Positions 1 through 6,260 of a stretch of DNA of 7,628 nt are shown here, one piece after another (positions within the stretch are counted from its first letter, which is position 1; every line of letters starts with the position of its first letter). The notes under the pieces are model-generated. The model made no database searches, was not told the DNA's origin, and saw only the letters and a program-made list of their open reading frames with translations. Made by a program: the position numbers and the translations under genes. The DNA is from Chitinophagales bacterium (GTDB taxonomy: Bacteria > Bacteroidota > Bacteroidia > Chitinophagales > BACL12). Where the stretch lies: assembly GCA_014380545.1 (NCBI GenBank), contig JACMJP010000223.1:1-7628 (forward strand). Direction: 5' to 3'.

Positions 1-2555
1 ACATCTGGTGCAAGAACCGGAATGCCCATGCGCTTGCATTCATCCATAAAGAAACTCACTTTGTCAATATTACTTTGATTATGTGTGAGAACAGCACTCA
101 TGTATTCTGCGGGATAATGCGCTTTTAAATACGCAGTTTGATAAGCAACAAATGCATAACAGGTAGAATGTGATTTATTAAATGCATATTGCGCAAATGC
201 TTCCCAGTCGGTCCAGATCTTTTCACAAACTTTTAAATTCAAATTATTTTTTGTGCAGCCCTCTATGAATTTACTTTTCATTTTGTCAAGCACATCTCTT
301 TGTTTTTTACCCATTGCCTTGCGCAATACATCAGCTTCGCCCTTTGTGAAACCCGCTAATTTTTGTGAAAGCAACATCACCTGTTCCTGGTAAACAGTAA
401 CCCCATACGTTTCAGTTAAAAATTCTTCCATTTCAGGAACATCATAATGAATTTTTTCCCTGCCGTGTTTTCTTTTTATATAATTCGGAATATATTCCAT
501 CGGACCCGGTCGATAGAGAGCATTCATAGCAATGAGGTCTTCAAATTTATCCGGCTTTAATTCCTTTAAATATTTCTGCATGCCGGAGCTTTCAAATTGA
601 AATGTTCCGTTTGTTTCTCCCCGTTGATATAATTCAAATGTTTGTTTATCGTCAAGTAAAATCTCATCAATGTTTATTTCTATGTTGTGATTTTCCTTAA
701 TTAATTGCAAGGCAGTTTTAATAATAGATAAGGTTCTCAACCCGAGAAAATCCATTTTAATTACTCCTGCACTTTCAACTACCTCGCCTTCATATTGTGT
801 AACAACAAGATCAGAATCTTTTGCAACGGCAACAGGAATTAATTCCGTAAGATCTTTTGGTGCGATAATAATTCCTGCAGCATGCACACCTGTATTGCGC
901 ACACTGCCTTCAAGAATGAGCGCTTCTTTTATAATATTGCTTCGAACATCATTTGTATCATTTAATATTTTGCGTAATTGTTTTGCATTTTCCACATCGT
1001 CCATTTGCAAACCTTCTTTCGCAAATAAACTATCATCACCACTTAATGGAGCATGAATTAATCTGTTTAACGTAATTCCGGGGCGGTCAGAAACTAACTT
1101 ACTTAAACCATTACTGTCAGCAAGCGGAAGATCCATTACACGGGCAACATCTTTTATACTTGTTTTTGCCGCCATCGTACCGTAAGTAATTAATTGCGCA
1201 ACCTGGTTCTTGCCATATTTTTTTACAACATAATCAATTACTTTTTGCCTGCCGTCATCATCAAAATCAGTATCAATATCAGGCATACTTTTTCTGTCGG
1301 GATTTAAAAATCTTTCAAACAGTAAATTATATTTTATCGGATCAATATTGGTGATGCTGATACAATATGCAATAACACTCCCTGCAGCAGAACCTCTTCC
1401 AGGACCAACAAATACACCCATATCCCTTCCTGCTTTAATAAAATCTGCAACAATTAAAAAGTACCCGGCAAAGCCCATTGTCTTCACAGTGAATAATTCA
1501 AAATTTAACCGTTCTTCTACTTCACTGTGTATTTCCCCGTATCTTTTTTTTGCACCTTCAAATGAAAGATGTTTTAAATATTCCCATTGATTTAATACAT
1601 CATCAGCATGAATTTTAAATTCGGCGGGAACGGGAAAGTTTGGTAATAGAATATCTTTCTTGAGATCCAGTAATTGTATTTTATCAACTATTTCGTTTGT
1701 ATTATAAATTGCTTCCGGAATATCTTCAAACAGTTTTTGCATTTCATCCGTTGTCTTGAAATAAAACTGGTCGTTATAAAATGCAAAACGTTTTCCCTTC
1801 AATTGCATATCATCATCACCAAAATCTTTTGCTTTGGGTGTTGCCTGTTTTTCGCCAGTATTAATACACAATAAAATATCATGTGCATTTGCATCCTGTT
1901 GATCTACATAATGCGCATCATTGCTTGCAATTACTTTCACATTATATTTTGCAGCAAACTGCAACAATATATCATTCACATAAATCTGATCGGGAATATC
2001 ATGGCGTTGCAGTTCCACATAATAATCCTCACCAAAAAGATTGAGCCACCATTTGAATATTTTTTCTGCTTCGTCTTTACCTTTTTTCATGATGGTTCTT
2101 GGCACTTCTGCAGCAAGGCAACAGGTGGTTGCAATTAATCCTTCATGATATTTTTCTATAAGTGATTTTTCTATTCTCGGATATTTTCCATACATGCCTT
2201 CGGTATATCCTAGCGAACACATCTTCATTAAATTTTTATAACCAGTCTCATTTTTTGCAAGCAGCACCTGGTGATAGCGTATATCTTTTTCTTCCCGGCT
2301 GAATTGTTTGCGCTCCATTTTTTCCACTACATAAAATTCACAGCCAACAATGGGTTTTACCTTTAAAGTGCCATCTTCATTTTTGTGTTTATATGCTTCT
2401 GCCACAAACTGGAAAACGCCGAACATGTTTCCATGATCGGTAATAGCCACCGCAGGCATATTATCCTTTGCTGCCTTTTTGTAAAGTCTCGAGATATCGC
2501 TGGCTCCATCCAGCAGGCTGAACATGGTATGATTATGTAAATGCGAAAATTGCAT
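1..2555 (-). CDS. dnaE: DNA polymerase III alpha subunit (5' part; runs off the left edge)
   Basis: Catalytic subunit of the replicative DNA polymerase, a cytoplasmic C-family polymerase that extends the primer within the Pol III holoenzyme. The frame is open from an ATG at 2555 to the window edge: 851 complete residues of a protein usually about 1,150-1,250 long. The N-terminal PHP domain (about residues 1-230) opens with HLHNH at 5-9 and continues with ITDHG at 38-42, GCEFY at 71-75, RYH at 93-95, CCLAAE at 145-150 and NDAHY at 212-216. The polymerase core has GPGRGSAAG at 384-392, the palm motif PDIDTDF at 425-431 (catalytic Asp 428 and 430 by homology with E. coli Asp401/403) and IKMDFLGL at 599-606 (third Asp, 602). 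RPGPM at 682-686 and NKSHS at 793-797 are further family blocks. The tandem HhH, beta-clamp-binding, OB and tau-binding regions would lie outside the window. The start is secure because HLHNH normally begins within about 10 residues of the N terminus. No frameshift or intein is seen. Confidence 0.97.
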   Translation of the reverse strand, partial: MQFSHLHNHTMFSLLDGASDISRLYKKAAKDNMPAVAITDHGNMFGVFQFVAEAYKHKNEDGTLKVKPIVGCEFYVVEKMERKQFSREEKDIRYHQVLLAKNETGYKNLMKMCSLGYTEGMYGKYPRIEKSLIEKYHEGLIATTCCLAAEVPRTIMKKGKDEAEKIFKWWLNLFGEDYYVELQRHDIPDQIYVNDILLQFAAKYNVKVIASNDAHYVDQQDANAHDILLCINTGEKQATPKAKDFGDDDMQLKGKRFAFYNDQFYFKTTDEMQKLFEDIPEAIYNTNEIVDKIQLLDLKKDILLPNFPVPAEFKIHADDVLNQWEYLKHLSFEGAKKRYGEIHSEVEERLNFELFTVKTMGFAGYFLIVADFIKAGRDMGVFVGPGRGSAAGSVIAYCISITNIDPIKYNLLFERFLNPDRKSMPDIDTDFDDDGRQKVIDYVVKKYGKNQVAQLITYGTMAAKTSIKDVARVMDLPLADSNGLSKLVSDRPGITLNRLIHAPLSGDDSLFAKEGLQMDDVENAKQLRKILNDTNDVRSNIIKEALILEGSVRNTGVHAAGIIIAPKDLTELIPVAVAKDSDLVVTQYEGEVVESAGVIKMDFLGLRTLSIIKTALQLIKENHNIEINIDEILLDDKQTFELYQRGETNGTFQFESSGMQKYLKELKPDKFEDLIAMNALYRPGPMEYIPNYIKRKHGREKIHYDVPEMEEFLTETYGVTVYQEQVMLLSQKLAGFTKGEADVLRKAMGKKQRDVLDKMKSKFIEGCTKNNLNLKVCEKIWTDWEAFAQYAFNKSHSTCYAFVAYQTAYLKAHYPAEYMSAVLTHNQSNIDKVSFFMDECKRMGIPVLAPD

Positions 2556-2581
2556 GTGCAGATAAAATTACACAGGAGTAG

Positions 2582-2612
2582 TTTTTTGAAAGCCAAAAAA
2601 TACCAACATTTG
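2582..2612 (+). promoter_or_regulatory. candidate Bacteroidota-type promoter for csaA
   Basis: A TTTTTG stretch (2582-2587) lies 17 bp before AACATTTG (2605-2612), which matches the phylum's -7 consensus TAnnTTTG at 7 of 8 positions. This is within the usual -33/-7 spacing and would place transcription start about 10 bp before the csaA ATG at 2628. The gap is A+T-rich, so a chance match is possible. No comparably good element was found on the opposite strand for dnaE. Confidence 0.35.
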
Positions 2613-2627
2613 TGTAAAAATTTATTT

Positions 2628-2957
2628 ATGATTTCGTGGAATGACTTTGAAAAGATAGAAATCCGGGCAGGGACGATTGTTTCAGTTGATGATTTTCCGG
2701 GTGCAAAAAAACCTGCATATCAACTTACAATTGATTTTGGAGAATTCGGAATAAAAAAAAGCAGCGCACAAATAACAACTTATTATTCAAAAGAAGATTT
2801 GATCGGAAAACAAATAGTAGCTGTTGTAAATTTTCCGGTAAAACAAATTGCGAATTTTTTTAGTGAGTGTTTGGTGTTGGGTGCAATAGATAAAGATGGG
2901 AATGTAATTTTATTGCAGACAGAAAGAAATGTTGAGAATGGGTTGAGGATTAGTTAA
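2628..2957 (+). CDS. csaA: CsaA-type tRNA-binding-domain protein
   Basis: A 109-residue cytoplasmic protein made of a single EMAP-II/Arc1p-type tRNA-binding OB fold. Bacterial CsaA is a homodimer of about 110 residues; it has been described as a secretion-related chaperone and its fold binds tRNA. Its cellular role in this phylum is not settled. Family blocks visible here are DFEKIEIRAGTI (residues 6-17), the central KKSSAQIT (about 43-50), GKQIVAVVNFP (about 60-70) and SECLVLGA (about 79-86), and it ends within a residue or two of the Bacillus protein. The frame is open upstream to an ATG at 2541, but the extra 29 residues are basic, unlike the family, and run into the divergent dnaE start, so the ATG at 2628 is chosen. 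No Shine-Dalgarno is seen, as is usual for Bacteroidota. The broken gene follows after 33 bp and may share the transcript. Confidence 0.92.
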   Translation: MISWNDFEKIEIRAGTIVSVDDFPGAKKPAYQLTIDFGEFGIKKSSAQITTYYSKEDLIGKQIVAVVNFPVKQIANFFSECLVLGAIDKDGNVILLQTERNVENGLRIS

Positions 2958-2990
2958 AAAATATATTGAGGAATATAAATATCAAATATA

Positions 2991-3309
2991 ATGAAAATCG
3001 CTGTAGCCGGACCATATTCAGCATCCACTGAAGAACAAAGAATTTAGATGTTATGAATATTGCAGCCGCCGAAATATATGTGAAAGGACATATTCCTGTT
3101 ATCGGGTGAACGCTGCATTATTTGTTGCAGAAAAAAGTAATGCAGAAGATAAATACAAATTGATTATGGATATATCTCTTGCTGTAGTGGAAAGTTGTGA
3201 TGCTTTATTATTGCTTGCCGAATCTCCAGGCGCAAATAAAGAAAGAGATCTCATTTTATCACAGGGAAAAAAAATATTTTATAGCCTGGATGAAATTGAT
3301 TCTATCTAA
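2991..3309 (+). pseudogene. frameshifted DUF4406 / nucleoside 2-deoxyribosyltransferase-like gene
   Basis: Three consecutive frames together give one recognisable small protein. Frame one starts at the ATG at 2991 and encodes MKIAVAGPYSASTEEQR before a TAG at 3045-3047. Frame two picks up at 3041 with NLDVMNIAAAEIYVKGHIP and stops at TGA 3107-3109. Frame three continues from 3106 with VNAALFVAEKS and runs to TAA at 3307. Adding one A near 3039-3042 and one G at 3104-3106 restores a 106-residue protein. The Rossmann-like start (VAGPYS) and the late block CDALLLLAESPGANKERDL followed by a 'GKKIFYSLDEI' tail resemble the DUF4406 and nucleoside 2-deoxyribosyltransferase superfamily, in which the Glu after the S-x-G block is typically catalytic. 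The substrate cannot be told. Both lesions are one-base losses in short homopolymers, so they may be true decay or sequencing error. Family assignment is moderate; the frame disruption is seen directly. Confidence 0.75.
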
Positions 3310-3393
3310 ATCATTTACCCCATTCCTCCTCCTTCACAATAATGTCATAATTATAAGGGCCTTTCCGGATTATTCCTATTAAACATGCGGAAA

Positions 3394-3407
3394 TGCAGAA
3401 ATCTGCA
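3394..3407. repeat. 14-bp dyad TGCAGA-AA-TCTGCA at the promoter of the secreted protein gene
   Basis: A perfect inverted repeat with 6-bp arms (3394-3399 and 3402-3407) and a 2-bp AA centre. It ends 11 bp before the -7-like element at 3419, so it occupies roughly the -33 region where a -33 TTTG is missing. The position suits an operator bound by a dimeric regulator, but no regulator is encoded nearby and the dyad could be chance. Confidence 0.35.
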
Positions 3408-3418
3408 CACTCTTTTTG

Positions 3419-3426
3419 TAAGTTTG
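3419..3426 (+). promoter_or_regulatory. Bacteroidota -7 element TAAGTTTG
   Basis: TAAGTTTG matches the phylum consensus TAnnTTTG exactly and lies 21 bp before the chosen ATG at 3448. There is no TTTG at the usual -33 distance; that place is taken by the 14-bp dyad. The rest of the 138-bp gap after the broken gene (3310-3447) holds an ATAATTAT palindrome at about 3346 and nothing else recognised. This element also argues against the upstream in-frame ATG at 3385, which would lie before the transcript start. Confidence 0.5.
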
Positions 3427-3447
3427 GGGGCTTTAAAAAATAATCGT

Positions 3448-5784
3448 ATGCAAAAAACATTTTTCTACTCCTCAGCATTTATTTTATTTATCTTTTTTGC
3501 AAACACACTATCAGCTCAATTAACTGTTGATGATACACCAACTCCTGAAGAACTTGCAGAATCCTTACTTGGTGAAGGTGTAACAATCAGTGATGTTACA
3601 CTGGATTGCACAGATGGAGCTTTCGGTCTTTTTGAATGTATTGATTGTAATGTTGGAATCGGTTCAGGTCTTGTTTTAACTTCAGGTGATGTAACAGTTG
3701 CTGAGGGACCAAATACCGGAACAGGTGATACGGGTTCATGGGGTGCAGGAGGTGACGAAGACCTTTCTGAAATTTCCGGTTTTGAAACCTTTGACGCCTG
3801 TGTTTTGGAATTTGATGTAACTGTTGCCTCAGATAGTTTAATATTTAATTATGTTTTCGGATCAGAAGAATATACTACTTATGTTAATTCATCAGTAAAT
3901 GATGCGTTCGGTTTATTTATTTCCGGCCCCGGAATTACGGGTTTAGAAAATCTTGCATTAATTCCAACCACTACTATAGGTATTTCAATTAATACTGTGA
4001 ACCCACTTGAGTATGAAGAATATTATATTGACAATGGTGTTGGTTGCACACCATCAGGTGACTTTTGCTCTGAAGGAATTTTAAGTTCCCCTTATACTGA
4101 TGAAGAATATTATATCGGTTATGATGGATTTACAACTGTGATGACAGCGAAAGCATATACAATCCCATGCGAAACATATCATTTAAAATTGGGTATTGCT
4201 GATGCAGGTGATGGTGTGCTTGATTCAGGGGTGTTTATTGAAGCAGGATCTTTATCAAGCCCGGGCGTTGTACTTTCTTATATTACCGATCTTGAATTTG
4301 AAGGTTATACAAATATTATTGAAGGTTGTGTTGATGGTTCTGTTACTGTTGATCTTTCATTTTCTCCTACAGATACATTTTCAGTTTATTTAGGAACAGG
4401 CGGCACGGCAACTTCAGGTGTTGATTACGATGCAATTCCTGATAGTATTGTATTTTATCCCGGCGATACAGGAGCTGTAATTCCGCTCGATGTTTTAGCT
4501 GACGGTTTAGGCGAAGGAGTAGAAACAATTATGATCACAGTTGAATTGGGTTGTGCATCTGGTGGTGAAGACACTCTCATCATTTCTATTTACGAAGATA
4601 TTCCGCTAGAAATAACACCTGATACTGCAATATGTTATGGAGATACTCTAACATTAATTGCTGATGGTGCAGTATCTTATTCATGGTCGCCTGTTGCAAC
4701 ATTAAGTGATCCTGATGAACCGGTCACTGATGCATATCCATTATCAAGTACAACATATACAGTTTCAGCAATTGTTGGAAGTTGTACAAAATCACTAGAC
4801 GTAAATGTTGATGTATTATCACCTCCTGAAATGAATACGAGTGGTGATGATGAAATTTGCATTGGTGAATCAATTGAAATTTCCGCAAGCGGTGCTGTAA
4901 CTTATTTATGGACTCCGGCCGCAACCCTAGATATTCCAGATATTTCACATCCAACTGCAACACCAATTGTAACAACAACTTATTTTGTTACAGGAGCAAA
5001 TGAAATCGGATGTACTTCGACTGAAGAATTAACTATTACTGTTCATACATTACCAAACGTAACAGCAGAACCCAATACATTGGGATGTTATGGTGATGAA
5101 GTACAATTAATGGCTGATGGTGCAGTAAATTATTCATGGAGTCCATCTGATGCATTAAATAACAATTCGATTGCAGATCCTGTAGCTACAATTTATGAAA
5201 CAGTAATTTATACTGTTACAGGAACGGATGCAAATGGTTGTGAAAATACGGCAACGGTTACGGTTGAAATAGATCCTGTTCCATATGCGCAGGCATTTGG
5301 TGATACTGTTATTTATCTAGGTGAATCCGCATTTTTATATGGAATAGGTGGCGGAGATTTCTACTGGACACCTGCAGAAAGTTTAAATGATCCTTATGCA
5401 TTAAATCCAATAGCTACTCCTGGTGTTACAACTACATATATTTTAACTGTTTCGAGTATTGCAGGATGCACTACAATTGATTCGGTTACAGTTGTGGTTA
5501 CAGATAAACCTTTAGTATTAGTGCCGAATGCATTTTCACCAAATGGTGATGGAATAAATGATCTCATTAATTTTATTGCAAGAGGAGATATAGCAACATT
5601 ACATTTTTCAATTTATAACCGATGGGGAGAAATGCTTTATGAAACAAATACTCCTGTGGGTGGATGGGATGGAAAAATTAATGGTGAAGAACAACCGATT
5701 GGAGTATATGTTTATTTAGTTACCCTTACCGATCTTGTTGGGAGGGATTATGTGTATAAAGGAAATTTCATGCTGGTGAAATAA
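3448..5784 (+). CDS. secreted choice-of-anchor L protein with Ig/PKD-like repeats and T9SS type B sorting domain
   Basis: A 778-residue exported protein, probably displayed on the cell surface or released; a role in adhesion or matrix is inferred only from its domains. The signal peptide is MQKTFFYSS, then the hydrophobic AFILFIFFA, ending NTLSAQ (cleavage near residue 23). Next comes a choice-of-anchor L domain (about 26-269): IGSGLVLTSGD, then FNYVFGSEEYTTYV, NDAFGLFISGPG and HLKLGIADAGDG, with several cysteines. A Calx-beta-like domain (about 293-383) has GTATSGVDYDAIPDS and the EGVET block. Four Ig/PKD-like repeats follow (386-686). The C-terminal 92 residues (687-778) are a CHU_C/TIGR04131 domain: VPNAFSPNGDGINDL, FSIYNRWGEMLYET, GGWDGK and PIGVYVYLV, ending YKGNFMLVK. 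This is the signal that sends cargo through the type IX secretion system. The frame is open to an ATG at 3385, but only the ATG at 3448 puts the signal peptide at the N terminus. The protein is acidic and rich in Thr and Ser. No catalytic domain is seen. Confidence 0.93.
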   Translation: MQKTFFYSSAFILFIFFANTLSAQLTVDDTPTPEELAESLLGEGVTISDVTLDCTDGAFGLFECIDCNVGIGSGLVLTSGDVTVAEGPNTGTGDTGSWGAGGDEDLSEISGFETFDACVLEFDVTVASDSLIFNYVFGSEEYTTYVNSSVNDAFGLFISGPGITGLENLALIPTTTIGISINTVNPLEYEEYYIDNGVGCTPSGDFCSEGILSSPYTDEEYYIGYDGFTTVMTAKAYTIPCETYHLKLGIADAGDGVLDSGVFIEAGSLSSPGVVLSYITDLEFEGYTNIIEGCVDGSVTVDLSFSPTDTFSVYLGTGGTATSGVDYDAIPDSIVFYPGDTGAVIPLDVLADGLGEGVETIMITVELGCASGGEDTLIISIYEDIPLEITPDTAICYGDTLTLIADGAVSYSWSPVATLSDPDEPVTDAYPLSSTTYTVSAIVGSCTKSLDVNVDVLSPPEMNTSGDDEICIGESIEISASGAVTYLWTPAATLDIPDISHPTATPIVTTTYFVTGANEIGCTSTEELTITVHTLPNVTAEPNTLGCYGDEVQLMADGAVNYSWSPSDALNNNSIADPVATIYETVIYTVTGTDANGCENTATVTVEIDPVPYAQAFGDTVIYLGESAFLYGIGGGDFYWTPAESLNDPYALNPIATPGVTTTYILTVSSIAGCTTIDSVTVVVTDKPLVLVPNAFSPNGDGINDLINFIARGDIATLHFSIYNRWGEMLYETNTPVGGWDGKINGEEQPIGVYVYLVTLTDLVGRDYVYKGNFMLVK
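4603..5505 (+). repeat. four tandem Ig/PKD-like protein repeats (72-78 residues each)
   Basis: Repeats lie at about 4603-4818, 4819-5052, 5053-5274 and 5275-5505 inside the secreted protein gene. The shared pattern is roughly CxGxxxxLxAxGAxxYxWxP, then a Leu, P-x-A-x-P, TTTYxVT and a GC before a final Val-rich beta strand. The first three have a Cys at the start of the pattern and another near the end, suggesting one disulfide per repeat; the fourth has Tyr (VIYLG) in place of the first Cys. Repeats one and three are unusually close at DNA level: 4660-4686 and 5113-5139 match at 25 of 27 bases. Confidence 0.85.
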
Positions 5785-5790
5785 ATAATT

Positions 5791-5856
5791 TAAAATAAGC
5801 GATCCGTACAGAAAGAAACTCAATCTTTCTTTTTATTGAACAGGTCGCTTATTTTA
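5791..5856. terminator. nested inverted repeat, probable bidirectional terminator
   Basis: An outer perfect 12-bp stem TAAAATAAGCGA (5791-5802) pairs with TCGCTTATTTTA (5845-5856). Inside it a 7-bp stem AGAAAGA (5810-5816) pairs with TCTTTCT (5824-5830) around a 7-base loop. It sits between the convergent secreted-protein gene (stop at 5784) and the small minus-strand gene. On the plus strand the inner stem is followed by TTTTATT; on the minus strand the outer stem is followed by a T/A-rich run. The right arm lies inside the last codons of the small minus-strand gene. The stems are A+T-rich, so terminator strength is uncertain. Confidence 0.6.
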
Positions 5857-6092
5857 TCTTTTACTTCATCAAACACATCTTCCACTTTTTCCTTTGCATC
5901 TACAGCACTATCAATTAATTTTTCTTTAATGCCTTCGCTTAATTTTCCGCCATTCATCATATTATCAATCTGCGAATGAAAAGATTTCGGCATTTTGTCT
6001 TTTAAATATTTGGATATTGTTTCAATAGAAAGTTTTGCCTGTTCATCATTGATGCCGGCAGTTTCTTTTAATTTGTTTATGAGTTCCTGCAT
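5820..6092 (-). CDS. small charged helical protein of unknown function
   Basis: A 90-residue protein I do not recognise. It has no signal peptide or membrane segment, so it is probably cytoplasmic. It looks wholly alpha-helical. The N-terminal half (MQELINKLKETAGINDEQAK, then a helix ending in KDKMPKSFHSQIDNMMNG) resembles the helical-pair layout of small DUF2267/DUF2780-type proteins, but only in style, and I do not claim membership. The C-terminal 35 residues are a Lys/Glu/Asp-rich amphipathic helix ending SDLFNKKKD. The ATG at 6092 is the first plausible start; no Shine-Dalgarno or clear TAnnTTTG element was found before it. Its stop (TGA at 5822-5820) lies inside the inverted repeat shared with the convergent gene. 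Codon use looks like its neighbours. It is called real because the composition is protein-like and it fills the space between its two neighbours without conflict. Confidence 0.75.
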   Translation of the reverse strand: MQELINKLKETAGINDEQAKLSIETISKYLKDKMPKSFHSQIDNMMNGGKLSEGIKEKLIDSAVDAKEKVEDVFDEVKDKISDLFNKKKD

Positions 6093-6260
6093 GATGTTAT
6101 TTAAAATTTAAGAATTAAATAAAATTGATCAATATGTTTAATACATTAAAATTTTGTTCAATAATAATTACTATACCCCAATTCCTGCCGCACAACCCTT
6201 AATCCCTAAAGGGAATCCACCACACAAAATCGTTAGCTAAATATTTTTGCATTTCATTGG
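6093..6260. other. intergenic region with short dyads
   Basis: 168 bp between fumC and the small gene downstream of it, both on the minus strand. It holds an ATTGATCAAT palindrome (6124-6133), TTTAAT-AC-ATTAAA (6137-6150) and TCCC-TAAA-GGGA (6203-6214). The last could form a short hairpin after fumC on the minus strand, but it lacks a T-run and is a weak terminator candidate. No open reading frame or RNA gene was recognised. Confidence 0.4.

Noticed and set aside
1348..2138. Plus-strand open frames of 66-85 codons inside dnaE
   Set aside because: They are antisense shadows of a continuous, well-conserved dnaE frame and resemble no protein family.
2541..2627. N-terminal extension of csaA from the ATG at 2541
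   Set aside because: It would add 29 basic residues absent from the CsaA family and overlap the dnaE start; the ATG at 2628 gives the normal family length and start.
3197..3382. Second open frame overlapping the end of the broken small gene
   Set aside because: The overlapping frame encodes the conserved CDALLLL block; this one has no family features.
3385..3447. Upstream ATG for the secreted protein
   Set aside because: It would put 21 residues before an obvious signal peptide and would lie upstream of the TAAGTTTG element.
4677..4978. Minus-strand open frames inside the secreted-protein repeats
   Set aside because: They are shadows of low-complexity Thr/Val-rich repeat coding sequence.
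6203..6214. TCCC-TAAA-GGGA as the fumC terminator
   Set aside because: The stem is only 4 bp with no following T-run, too weak to call; it is noted only within the intergenic entry.
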